Shown here one piece after another: positions 29,100 through 39,127 of a stretch of 64,000 nucleotides of DNA. The notes below the pieces were generated by a model. It ran no database searches, was not told where the DNA came from, and saw nothing but the letters and a program-made list of their open reading frames with translations. Position 1 is the first letter of the stretch, and every line of letters starts with the position of its first letter. The stretch is from Tritrichomonas musculus (lineage: Eukaryota > Parabasalia > Tritrichomonadida > Tritrichomonadidae). Location: contig JAPFFF010000004.1 in the NCBI GenBank assembly GCA_039105265.1, forward strand, positions 1,612,001 to 1,676,000. The letters run 5' to 3'. The translations under genes were made by a program, and so were the position numbers.

Positions 29100-29571
29100 T
29101 TATTTTTATTTAAATAATCATTCAATTTAAAATTGCAATTATCTTAGTAAATATAAAAATTATTCTATATAAAAAATGTATTTATATTTTATAAATTAAT
29201 TAATATATATTAATATAAAATAAAATCTTTTCTATTTGATTATAGGCCCGAAAAATACATTCAAACTGGACCTTTTGTAAACTTGCTATTGATTGATTGT
29301 ATTACAATATTAATTATAAACATATCTCATGAATATAATGAAACATAAAAAAAGTTTAGGTAATATATTCGAAATATGCATTTAAATAGGAAACAACGAT
29401 TACTATGAGTTATGTTAAAATACCAAATTGTTTAGGTTCGTATTTTGTAATTTTGTATTTGTAATTTTGAGTGAATATAGAATTTTGATTGGAAATACTT
29501 ATTCAAATCCTCCTCAAATTGAATGGTCATTATTGGCCTTTCAGACGGTGAAAATTTTTAAATTTGTCAAA
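29100..29571. other. Intergenic upstream of the SAPS-like gene
   Basis: A/T-rich. The frame of the next gene is open from 29428, but those 48 codons are hydrophobic and unlike the rest, so I leave them as upstream sequence. Nothing else is seen. Confidence 0.55.
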
Positions 29572-31758
29572 ATGGCTTTTTTTAAAGCAAGAGTCATTAG
29601 AAATGACCTCACGAACAATCTTGAAAACAACCCTAATTTTACCCTTGAGGCAACTTTACTTCATAAGGATTTATCAACGACCATTAGAAATGAATCAGAC
29701 ATTTTATATGGAAAAATTTTGGAAAATAAAGGCAAACCATGGTTTTACACAATTTTAGCATATGCTCTTTTTGATGAGAAGCCGCCAAGCGAGTATGATA
29801 ATTTAACGCGAAAACAAATTAATCATAATGCAGCTAATTTCCTAGAAAATTGTGGAAGGAAATTTTTCACTTATTTTAAAAAAGATCAGCAAGACCCTAA
29901 AATACTTAAAAATACTGAACTAAAAAAAAAAGTTATAGAGACTATTGATGATTTTACAAAAAATGAGAAAAGTGATGATCCTATGTATGCCGGACATTTT
30001 CAGCGTTTTTTTGAAAATTTTCTTAGGTGGGAAGCTTTTAACCAAGAAGATGAAATTAAAAAAATATTGCATTTTCTAGTTAAAAAATGTAGGACTTTGG
30101 CATACCAACAGCTCATTATGAGAATTATAAGTGATTATAATGGAAGTATTGATCCGAGTATTATTTATTCGCTTATTACCATAATGTTGAAATATTCTTT
30201 TAACGCAGTTAAATTTATTCGAAAAAAGATAAATACAGATAACCAAATTAGTATGAGTACATCAATTAAAGAGAGAGTGAAACAAGATAAAAAAGAAAAA
30301 ATAGAGCCAGACAGCCAGCCTTTGAATTTAAACAAAAAGTCAATGCCATTAGTAAAAACGGTATTCAATAAAGATATTAATGGTTCTGACTTAATTGAAA
30401 CTCAAGAAAATATCCAAATTCCATGGAAAATTGATCCTCAATTAAAAATTGAAACTCCTAAATACAAAACAATTGAAGACGCCGAAATGGAAGTATACTT
30501 GCTTATTATGTCAATTCGAACAAGTATTTCCGAACAAACTGAAATTATTAAATATTTTCGTGACGAAGACCAAGTAAATGGATATCCTCTTATTCAAGCT
30601 TTAATGTACTGTGGGACTCGTTGTGGCTCTCAGAGCTTGATTTCCCTTGAATCATTCAGACTTCTGAGCATGATTTTCAATGGATCTATATCACTAGAAA
30701 TCGATTCATGGAATAATAAAGAAGAGCAAAAAATGAAATTAGATTTCTACAAAAATTATGCCAATGAAATCAATTTTGATCCAACGTATCTTACATATAA
30801 AATGATACATGCTCTACCAGTTTTTTGGAATCACCGTTACAACAATGACACTTATAAAATGTCTGAAGATGAAAAAAAAGATGTAGATGTATCTGATTAT
30901 TATCCTCCTTTTGATAAACCGAAAACAAGAAAAAGAGAAGAAGGTGAAACAGCTCTTGAAATTTTGCAACCATGTCTTTTCTGTGATCCACCAATTTCTT
31001 CACAGCTTATTTTTAATTGTCAAGACTTGTTCATTCAACTTCTAAGATATAGGAGGCAATTAAGAAAAATAAAGCAAAAGACGGATGAAGACAGAGATGA
31101 ATGTGTTAGACTAGATGGAATTATTCTTGATTATTACCAGCATCGTTTTGACTTCGGAAAAATTAAAAATACAACAATTCCGAATTTGATTAAAGAGATT
31201 GTTCCTTTAGAGCCAACCAATCAATTATATCAAGAAATAAAAGAAAGAAGAAGAGCATCTTTAAGTGGATTTGCAACTAATTTTTTCCTAACGATGACAA
31301 GCATGAAATTAAATGCTTTCTTTGAAAATGAAAAAAATCCTATCTCAAAAATGTGTCATTGTGATGCTTTTCGTGTTAATAATTTTGGTGTCTTTTTGGA
31401 ATATAAAGATTATACAAAATTCGAGTTTTTATCAGAAGATACGCTTTATAACAAGCCTATTCATTCTGAGTTTTTATTTGGAAATGGTGACGGAGAAGAA
31501 GAAGAAGAACAAATAGATGAGAATCTAGCCCAAAATTCTAAATCAAATTTAATTTTGAAAAAGCCACCAAAAGAAAAGCAACGTGTAAAAGTTGATGAAA
31601 TGGATGAAATGGGTCCAATTCCAGAAAATGATACTGATCAAAAGAAGAAGAAGAAGAAGAAAGTCAAAGTTAAAAAAACTACTGATGGTGCAAACAAAGA
31701 CGATGACAATCCAAATGAATCCCAAAAACCTCACAAGCCTAAAAGACCAAAGCAATAA
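29572..31758 (+). CDS. Possible SAPS-type (PP6/Sit4 regulatory) helical protein
   Basis: The 728-residue protein starts at ATG 29572 (MAFFKARVIRNDL), after GTCAAA; an in-frame ATG 144 bp upstream would add a poorly coding extension. It is helical throughout. The middle, MYAGHFQRFFENFLRWEAF...ILHFLVKKCRTLAYQQLIMRII, has the shape of the SAPS repeats (xxxYFxxVVxxLLxRxP, then HIGTPAIMDLLLRL) of Sit4/PP6-associated proteins, and the N-terminal LHKDLSTTIRNES could match their start. A second conserved-looking block is GTRCGSQSLISLESFRLLSMI. The C-terminal 100 residues are acidic then Lys-rich (KKKKKKVKVKK) and likely disordered. If correct it is a phosphatase-targeting subunit. The family match is by eye and weak; another HEAT-like family is possible. 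Confidence 0.45.
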   Translation: MAFFKARVIRNDLTNNLENNPNFTLEATLLHKDLSTTIRNESDILYGKILENKGKPWFYTILAYALFDEKPPSEYDNLTRKQINHNAANFLENCGRKFFTYFKKDQQDPKILKNTELKKKVIETIDDFTKNEKSDDPMYAGHFQRFFENFLRWEAFNQEDEIKKILHFLVKKCRTLAYQQLIMRIISDYNGSIDPSIIYSLITIMLKYSFNAVKFIRKKINTDNQISMSTSIKERVKQDKKEKIEPDSQPLNLNKKSMPLVKTVFNKDINGSDLIETQENIQIPWKIDPQLKIETPKYKTIEDAEMEVYLLIMSIRTSISEQTEIIKYFRDEDQVNGYPLIQALMYCGTRCGSQSLISLESFRLLSMIFNGSISLEIDSWNNKEEQKMKLDFYKNYANEINFDPTYLTYKMIHALPVFWNHRYNNDTYKMSEDEKKDVDVSDYYPPFDKPKTRKREEGETALEILQPCLFCDPPISSQLIFNCQDLFIQLLRYRRQLRKIKQKTDEDRDECVRLDGIILDYYQHRFDFGKIKNTTIPNLIKEIVPLEPTNQLYQEIKERRRASLSGFATNFFLTMTSMKLNAFFENEKNPISKMCHCDAFRVNNFGVFLEYKDYTKFEFLSEDTLYNKPIHSEFLFGNGDGEEEEEQIDENLAQNSKSNLILKKPPKEKQRVKVDEMDEMGPIPENDTDQKKKKKKKVKVKKTTDGANKDDDNPNESQKPHKPKRPKQ

Positions 31759-31939
31759 AATTAACGCAGTAAAGAACCAAATACATTTTTAAAAATAAGT
31801 TTATAAATCTTATTTTAATGTTTTAGATTATACAAAATAAAATAAAAATAATATAATTATTATATATATAAGCAATATTGTAAATAAATTAAATAAAGTA
31901 TCTTTTTTGTTTACAATGGAATTAGAATAATAAAAGGCA

Positions 31940-33010
31940 TCAAAATTTCACATCAAACTCAGGAGGAACAAATCCATATGGAATTGTCTCACTCAAAGAT
32001 ACAGCATATGGAATAACTTCGTTTTTCATCAACTCAGGAAGGATGACAGCAAATTGATTGGTCATAACTGTCAAAAATAGCGTATGTTCTTCACCTGCAA
32101 CAGCAGCAACCACTTTTTTATCTTCCATGATAACTTTTTGCGGGTATGCTGCATTAAGAAAACTTCCATTCCCTAATTGGCCATGTGTTCCACATCCCCA
32201 CATATAACAATCTCCTTGTAATGTTATAAGACCTAAAGATGCTCCACCAGCAAAAAGTGAAATTGGAAGTCCATCATATCCAGTAATTAGAATTAATTTA
32301 TTATCAATTGATTCAAATACTCTGCCGTCACTTTTAAGAAGGATGGAGTGTAATCTTGTAGAGGCAACAGAAACTATTTTATCGAAAATTGGTGATAAAA
32401 CAGTATTTTCTTCATGGTTATTATGGTTATCATAAATATAAAGATTGCCTGACTTTGTAAGGATCGCGATTTTAGATTCTGTATATGATGTAATTATATT
32501 AATATTTTCAATAAAATTGCCTTCGTCATTTGACAAATTGATGAACACTGGATTTTTGGAGGTTTGATTGGTAAAATAAACTATAAGCTTATTATCTGTT
32601 GAAATACAAACTAGCCAATCGAATTTGGCAAAAACCTTAGAGTATTTAGCCTCTTTCATTTGATCTGGTATTGTTATTTTACCATAAGCATTAAGAGCAT
32701 TTTTGCTATCTATAAGTACTGTGAAAAAGTCGCCGCTTGCAATTTGATTACGATGAATTTCCGACATATTCTGAGGGTAAAGTCTAGAATTAACAATTGC
32801 TGTTTGAGCAAATGGTATTTGACCGTCTTTATTACATCCAAGAAACGAAACGTTGTTATTTTGGTTAATAAATATTGAAGTCCAACTTCCTGAATAAACA
32901 TCTTTAACATCTTTAGCCATAATACTTGTTGGAATGGCAGTATCACTAGCTTGACCAATTTGACCAAGATTACTTGTACCGCATCCTAATACAGCATAAT
33001 TAGTCTCCAT
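31940..33010 (-). CDS. RCC1-repeat protein
   Basis: A 356-residue protein with RCC1-type beta-propeller repeats. Clear blades are GCGTSNLGQIGQ (residues 9-20) and MWGCGTHGQLGNGS with VAAVAGEEHTLFLT (about 268-310); intermediate blades are diverged (VSFLGCNKDGQIPFA, VSVASTRLHSILLKSDGRVFE). The length equals one seven-bladed propeller with no extra domain. RCC1 proper is the chromatin-bound exchange factor for Ran, but many RCC1-repeat proteins are not, and the exchange-factor loop cannot be confirmed here. The start ATG at 33010 follows TTATAA. The 3' end lies 180 bp from the convergent SAPS-like gene. Confidence 0.85.
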   Translation of the reverse strand: METNYAVLGCGTSNLGQIGQASDTAIPTSIMAKDVKDVYSGSWTSIFINQNNNVSFLGCNKDGQIPFAQTAIVNSRLYPQNMSEIHRNQIASGDFFTVLIDSKNALNAYGKITIPDQMKEAKYSKVFAKFDWLVCISTDNKLIVYFTNQTSKNPVFINLSNDEGNFIENINIITSYTESKIAILTKSGNLYIYDNHNNHEENTVLSPIFDKIVSVASTRLHSILLKSDGRVFESIDNKLILITGYDGLPISLFAGGASLGLITLQGDCYMWGCGTHGQLGNGSFLNAAYPQKVIMEDKKVVAAVAGEEHTLFLTVMTNQFAVILPELMKNEVIPYAVSLSETIPYGFVPPEFDVKF

Positions 33011-33478
33011 TTATAATTAAATGCATGGTCAATTTTTTCATAAAATATAATCAAAATAGGTCTCAAAATAATGCTATTAATAATGTCAACTTTTTGATGT
33101 AGTCGTCAAAAAGTGGATTTGATGATATAGAAAAAGTTTATCAATCCTATGCATTTCCCATTGCTCAACTTGAAAACCAATCATATGTTTATCTTAAAAA
33201 TTACTGATTCTCAATATGCAATCATCTCCAATCAATTTGTATAATAATTATTTATAATGGCTTTGGTTGGATATCAGAATGTAGGTTTGAAAATCAGAAC
33301 ACTTCACTTTTTATAAAAAATAATAATTTTATAAAAATGACTTAAAAATGATCGTCGTTGATCTATTTTAGCGTTTTATCTCGGAATATAAATGAAATAT
33401 TATTGTGAAATTAAGAAAATATTTTTAATAAATGCTTATTTATTCAAATATGTACAAAAAATAAAAAGTTGCTAAGAT

Positions 33479-33498
33479 TCATCAGATATATCTGATGA
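33479..33498. repeat. Perfect 20-bp palindrome
   Basis: TCATCAGATATATCTGATGA is its own reverse complement. It lies in the spacer upstream of the RCC1 gene. It could be a dimeric protein-binding site or a cruciform; no function is shown. Confidence 0.7.
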
Positions 33499-33639
33499 TT
33501 GAAAAGTTGATGTTTTATGAAAATTATTATATATAAAACTCTATAATAAATAATTATTAAAATTAACATAGTTAAAAACAAATATTTTGAATTAAAAATA
33601 AAAAGAAAAAAACATTTTTTTGTAGAATATAGATCAACT

Positions 33640-34390
33640 TGATGCTAAACTTGATGGCGAATGTATGATTTATATTCTTATTCAAATTAGAATGATGTTA
33701 CTTCTCCTTGAAAGAGATTCAATTTGAGCCCAGTGGATCACTGAGCTGAACAACTGAATTCTCTACAAATTGAGCTTTTATCAGCCAATTTGATTCCAAT
33801 TCATTGGCAAGTTAATCTTGATGTTACATTTTTATTTTCTGCATTGGTATAAATCGTCATTTTACTGATGAGAGCAATGTAGCATCAACGCATTTGTATG
33901 AGGTGGCTTGAGTGGGGATGTTAATGAATCAATTTTGCATGGCCAATCTCATCGAAAGCTTCAATTACTTAATTGGTGAAATGGCTTGTGCAACATCAGT
34001 AATTAGCAGGCACTTCAAATTATCATTAGTTTCATTCCTCAAGAATTCAACATAAGGTTTCAAAATGGGGCGAATCAAAAACACTATTGAAAAGATTGTC
34101 ATATAACCATTTGGTGTTGTGCATTGATTTCCCCAATCATAATAAAATGTGAAATCAAAATCAACATTAGTTCATTCCCATGTGGTTAAACAAAGAAGCT
34201 TAAGTGAGTTACAAGCAGCAGTTATTACCGCAACTAATGAAATGTAATATGGGTCAGTTCTTTCACCCAAAAAAACTTCAACATTGCATTTTGTAGATAT
34301 TTTGAACGTTTTTCGTTTGTCTTTTTCGGGGCATTTGCCAAAGCCCATATCTTCTAAATTATGAGAAGATTAGGCTTTGGTGGATCTTTT
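33640..34390 (-). pseudogene. Decayed coding stretch, family unknown
   Basis: On the minus strand scattered short frames read like protein, for example TDPYYISLVAVITAACNSLK, TKWLYDNLFNSVFDSPHFE and FVENSVVQLSDPLGSN, separated by many breaks. Base composition is less A/T-rich than the surrounding spacer, which supports former coding. I cannot name the family. It may be part of an old mobile element, given the neighbouring decayed genes. Confidence 0.4.
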
Positions 34391-35095
34391 ATGATCTTAT
34401 CAGTATTTCAAAAGAATACTTTGAGATGCTTTCTCTCAAAGTATGGATGCAATTTGTCTTAACTCTTTGAATGCCATCATGATGTAGATTAAAAAATCGC
34501 AATTAAAAAAGGCAATTATGTATTTAATGTTTTATGATTTCCTGTATTAAATTTACATGTTTATCATCTACTAACAATTGTCTTGATGGTGGAATTGCTG
34601 AAACAGAAACTGCAATTGGCTGATTATTGACTTCCTAATAATATGAGTAATTTGATATGCTGAGAAGTTTAATATTAGATCTAACAGCCAGGTAAGATTT
34701 TGATTTTGCTAAAAATGAATTTGATCGTGAAGTGTGTGAGGGATTGAAATTCTGCAGATTTTAAAATCTGGTGAATAATATTACAACTCTCTTCTCATAA
34801 TATAACAAAACAATGATGGAGTGATGGGACTGTTACAAGTTTTTGCATGTTTGAAAAATAACTAACGAACAAAAAAACAAAAGTCTTTTTAAGCTATGTT
34901 CATTTTAATATTTATCGACTCTTTTTTAGATTTAGAATATTCATCGTAGTTTAATAAATTGAAAAATTAATGAAATTCTTATCAATAGCTGTTCTCCTTT
35001 ATTACTTTTTAAATTCGCTATCAGTTATTCGAGTATGTCGTTGTTTGATCGTTCAAATTATCATAAAATATTAAAAATTTTGGGTCTACAAGTAG

Positions 35096-35138
35096 TATAC
35101 GTTAAGCGGTGATCCCTATTCTCCGCCAGCTTAACGTT
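35096..35138. repeat. Inverted repeat ACGTTAAGC ... GCTTAACGT
   Basis: A 9-bp perfect inverted repeat around a short G+C-richer loop, within a patch (35085-35185) that is less A/T-rich than its surroundings. It could be a hairpin of an RNA or an element end. Unassigned. Confidence 0.45.
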
Positions 35139-35288
35139 CTCAGCACCAAGCTCAGGTACACCTTAGTTTTGGCTTCTCTACAAATAACTATCCAGTTAAA
35201 TATAATCTGAAAAACGTACAACTAATTCATCAAATGCATTACAGCACATCAATAGATCCGATATGAGATGATTTACAGTACTTACTAT

Positions 35289-37411
35289 CTATGAAAAAGA
35301 TTGTAAAAAAATCTTTGATTTTAATGGCAACAATTCTTCCATAGTATATTTATCTTTACCTTTTTTCCATCCAGAGGTCAATTTTTGAAATTGTGGAAAT
35401 GTACGAATATTTTCATTATGTAAATTATTAATTACATGGTTCTCAATTTTTTCTTCAAAACTTAATTCATCATCAGGAACTGGTTTAGGGTGTAGATCTT
35501 GACGTTCAATTGAGGTGAGAAAATGGACAATTGAGAATTTGAACCAAGGTACATTTGGAGTTGATTTTTAAAATTCGGTTATTCTTGCGTGAACTATTTC
35601 TTTTGCCAAATTTCCGTTACCTAGTAATCTCTTTTTGAAGAATTCAATCAATTCATTTGTTTGCTGAATTTCCATTTGAAAATTTTGTTCGGTTGTGAAT
35701 TCCTATATATTTCCCCATTTGCGAGTTTGAAGTATTTCTTGCCAATTTTCTGGTAGTAGTGGTGGTGTCTGTAATTGCTTGTAAAGATCTGCCTTTAATT
35801 TGTCACGATCGGCATTCATTCTTGCCCATTCTTCTTGACTCATTCCTGGTGGTCCCATTACATGTGTGCTTTTCTCCATATCTAAATCCCAGAGAACTTT
35901 TTTGGTTACTTCTTTGGAAATTTGATCGTCCAATTGTCGAGTATCGTCGTCTTCAATATTTGACCATTTTTCTTTTTCATCATCTTTGAGTAATTCATCT
36001 GAAAAAATTCTTGATGCTTTTCGATCTCCTGTCATTTTTGCTTTCAATCTTTTTTGGACTTCATCCTTTAATTCTTGTTCAGTCTTTTTGGGAAATATTT
36101 TGTGCAATTTATTGACTGTGACTTTGATGAGATTTTCATTGCTTTGTTCTTCTTCGTCAGGTATTTGTTGATCCTTTGCATCTTTTTCATTGGCTGTCTT
36201 ATTTTTGTTTATGAACTCGAGAACGTCTTCAACATCCTTATCAGCATTATCAGAATCCTTTTCAGCATCTTCTTCTATTTCTTTCAATGATCGAAATTCT
36301 TTAGTTGTTGATTCCCACTTTTTCCATTCGTCAAATCTGAATAATTCATAAGGGAAGATTTCTCTTGCTGTCTTTTTTCTCTCAAACATTTTATTAAGCA
36401 ATCTGATTTGTGCTTCATCTTGAAATTCCGGGATTTATTCTTTGTAATATGTCAGTTGTTGATGAGATGTGAAATTCTTTTGAATTTTCTTCTTCACCAT
36501 GCTCTTCTACAATTTTTTGTACTCATCTTATTTTTTCTTCTTCAGTGAGCAATTCATTCAAAGGTGGGACTTCGTCAAGTTCTCTATGTTTTCTCATGAC
36601 CGTAACAATTTTTTGACGTGCTGGAATATATGCTTCTATCGATGGTGACAAAGGATAAATATTTCTGTATGCCATTGCTAATTCGGCAATTGTGTCTTGT
36701 TGCTCTTTTGATAGAATTAGAACATGATTGTATGTTTCTGGTTCTTGATCAGGTAATGGTGGTCCAAATTCAATGATTTTATTTATTTTATCGAGATTTT
36801 TTGGAACATTTAGATCCTTTTTTCCTAATACTTCTAAATTGTTTGCTTAATCTGAATTGTATTCTGGCAAGTGTCTAAACAGCATTACCTTTAAAACATC
36901 AAATGGTAAGTCTATTGTATGATTTTGCCTGTATTCATATTTCTTTTGGAGTTTTTCTGTCTTTTTTTTCTTTTTGAGATCTTTGAATTTTGTTTCCAAA
37001 TCATTTCACCAACACAAAAACTGAATTGACATTGGGCCATCTTTTTGTTCATTTGTGAACAAATGAAATCCTTTTTTTTTCGCCTTTTGCAAATAATTCG
37101 TCTCCTAATAAATGTGCGGCAATTAGACACTTTTGATCTTGATTCAATGAATTCCATATTTTGTTTGTATTTAACCAATTAAGTTGTTCATTTGGTGTTT
37201 TTAGCCCTTTTTTACGAAATTCTTGGATTTGTTTGTAAGATAGTTTTGCTGGTAAATGTTTGAATGGGCGATATTTTATATTAAGGAAATCAACTTCTTC
37301 TTCTGATTCAGGATCTGATTGACCTTGCATGAATTGCGTTATATTCAATTCTTCAGGTTCAAATTCTTCTTCTTCTTTCTTTTGCTGGGTGCTGTTGTCG
37401 CTGCTGTGCAT
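35289..37411 (-). pseudogene. Decayed gene for a large charged protein, family unknown
   Basis: The minus strand carries collinear protein-like frames from the ATG at 37411 (MHSSDNSTQQKKEEEEFEPEEL) to about 35289, interrupted several times. Intact stretches include LSYKQIQEFRKKGLKTPNEQ, a Glu/Lys-rich middle and GPPGMSQEEWARMNADRDKLK near 35830; the end contains FEEKIENHVINNLHNENIRT. The protein would have been about 700 residues, helical and highly charged. I recognise no domain. It is divergent from a second broken charged gene at 37544 with a mirrored leader. It could be a lineage-specific gene or an element-borne gene. Confidence 0.5.
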
Positions 37412-37543
37412 GTTAAAAAATGATGTGGTGAGGTAGGGCGAAAAAATTAGATTTAAGGTAAACGGTCTCCACCCTGAAAACCCGTTAAGTCCTTCACTAA
37501 AAATACGATTTTTCGAGGTCACCTCATCACGTCATTTTTATTT
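37412..37543. promoter_or_regulatory. Mirror-image divergent leader/promoter
   Basis: The two ATGs of the flanking broken genes (37411 minus, 37544 plus) are each preceded, within 2-3 bases, by nearly the same sequence ACCTCAYCACRTCATTTTT. The two copies are inverted about 37476. Each contains TCATTT, which fits the trichomonad initiator TCA-Py-(T/A). The arms extend inward with CGAAAAAAT. This looks like a duplicated core promoter, or two element ends meeting head to head. Confidence 0.6.
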
Positions 37544-37977
37544 ATGTCTTCCCAGCCACAGGTCCCGAGCAAGAAAAGCCAAATCAAAATATCACGGTTT
37601 CGAGTTATTACTTTAATTCTGTTGAAGAAGATCGAATCAGAAGAGGAATTGCCATCTTCTATTGGTACAAATCATTCAAAAATCAATGTCAAGACCTCAA
37701 TTTTTCACTTGATTTTGATACAAATGCACATAAAGTTGTCGTCAATATGGAAAAAGTTTTCACCGATCGTGCTGAATACGAATCAATTAAGACTTTCATT
37801 CAAAGAGAAGTCAGTTTTGAGCGATGGAAGAAAAGTAAATTCTCTGACGAACGGGAAAAACCATATATTGAATGGTTTTACACTTCTGATGAAATTGAAA
37901 AAAATGAAGAAAATAAAGAAGAAGAGCAAAAAGAGGAAAAAGATGACGTCAAAAAAGATTTTGATTGGAAACCATAA
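37544..37977 (+). pseudogene. Short charged gene with a frame change, family unknown
   Basis: The ATG at 37544 opens MSSQPQVPSKKSQIK, but the protein-like sequence continues in another frame (NSVEEDRIRRGIAIFYWYKS, then MEKVFTDRAEYESIKTFIQ at 37747) to a TAA at 37975-37977. The C-terminus is Glu/Lys-rich. About 145 codons in total. No family recognised. It shares its leader with the divergent broken gene and probably its origin. Confidence 0.5.
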
Positions 37978-38087
37978 AAAGGATGTTTATTGAGAGGATG
38001 TTTAATAAATACTCTAAAGGTTAGGTTTGAGTAAACCACTTAATTTTAATACTTTTTCTATAGCTTTTTGATATTAAACGATACGGA

Positions 38088-38225
38088 ACCTACTTCAGTA
38101 GGGAACGTGTTGAGAGGAACCCTGAGAGCAAGCCCAGCGCAAGATCATTAATGGGAGTGGGGGAATCATACCTGACAGGGCAGGGAGGGGGTCGCTGATG
38201 GGAGATATTTGACGCGGGTTTTGCA
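38088..38225. other. G+C-rich island of unknown identity
   Basis: Within A/T-rich spacer, about 140 bp are rich in G and C (GGGAACGTGTTGAGAGG, then GGGAGTGGGGGAATC, then GGCAGGGAGGGGGTCGC). It is open on both strands (for example NPESKPSARSLMGVGESYLTG on plus). Diverged inverted 12-mers TTTGATAYTAAA lie at 38067-38078 and 38333-38344. A structured RNA, or sequence of foreign origin, are both possible; I can identify neither. Confidence 0.5.
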
Positions 38226-38443
38226 CGAAGTACAAAAATCGTAGCAAATATATAATTACAGTACATTTTGTAATAGTATCTAGAAAACATTTTGATTTTT
38301 TACTTTTTTGCTCAAAAACCACTTTAGTATCAAATCATTTTTATCTAAATGAAATATCTAAACAAAATTATTACCAAGAATTTTCTTCTAACCAAAGAGT
38401 CAATAAAATTTTTTAAACGTCCACTGCCTTAAAGCTTTATTAA

Positions 38444-38716
38444 ATGAGCCATGAAAATGATGATATTGATGAAAGAATTAAAAAACAACAAGAAATAATA
38501 TATGAACTTGATAAACATTATCAAGAATGTACATTAAATTTGATTAAGCAAGTCGAGCAGCTTGAGCAAATGGTAAATGATCTGAAACAATCCAATTCTA
38601 ATTCAAACACGAAGACAAATTTAAGTTATACATCAAATATTACGGCAAATTCAAATGATATTTCTTTATCAATTTTACCAGATGGAATCAACCCTAATTC
38701 TTTTGATAATCATTGA
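38444..38716 (+). CDS. Small coiled-coil protein
   Basis: A 90-residue protein, intact from ATG to TGA. Residues 6-50 (DERIKKQQEIIYELDKHYQE ...LEQMVNDL) form a heptad-like coiled coil; the rest is Ser/Asn-rich and probably disordered. Such a layout is common in small subunits of Mediator, kinetochore or BLOC-type complexes, but nothing identifies the family. It stands alone between decayed sequence and a minus-strand gene. I support it because of its coding composition and clean start (TTAAATGAGCC) rather than homology. Confidence 0.55.
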   Translation: MSHENDDIDERIKKQQEIIYELDKHYQECTLNLIKQVEQLEQMVNDLKQSNSNSNTKTNLSYTSNITANSNDISLSILPDGINPNSFDNH

Positions 38717-39127
38717 AATACAGAAATTTAAAATTCGTATTATCATTGTTTTTTATGTAAAATAATACAATTAAGTAGTTTTTTTTTTTTTTTATTTTTC
38801 GATTCAAGGGATAATAATCATATAAAGTTTAAGATTGTGACAAATTTATTGGGATGTATGATTAAAATCATTCAAATATATTAGTTTAAATTTTAATCGT
38901 TAGAATTCCTTAGTATTGGCCTTAATGAAATAACTATGATTTATAAATATATATATAATCATACTAATTTTCAATTCTAAAACATAAAAAGAATTAAACT
39001 ATTTTAATTGTTATTTGAGAGTCGCAAAAAATTGTTTTTAATAATAGCAATTTTTACAAATACAATACATTGATCAATGTAATTTATAATGTGGCAAGTT
39101 TTTATGACTCATAGCTGTATAAGAAAG
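38717..39127. other. Intergenic between convergent genes
   Basis: A/T-rich with a run of T at 38780-38793. No feature seen. Confidence 0.6.

Noticed and set aside
29428-29571. Upstream start of the SAPS-like protein
   Set aside because: The 48 extra codons are hydrophobic and A/T-driven with no conserved look; ATG at 29572 begins a normal N-terminus.
35085-35185. 5S rRNA-like patch on the minus strand (AACGTTAAGCTGGCGG)
   Set aside because: Only the GTTAAGC string resembles 5S; the conserved downstream boxes (GGTTAGTAC, GGATGGG) are absent.
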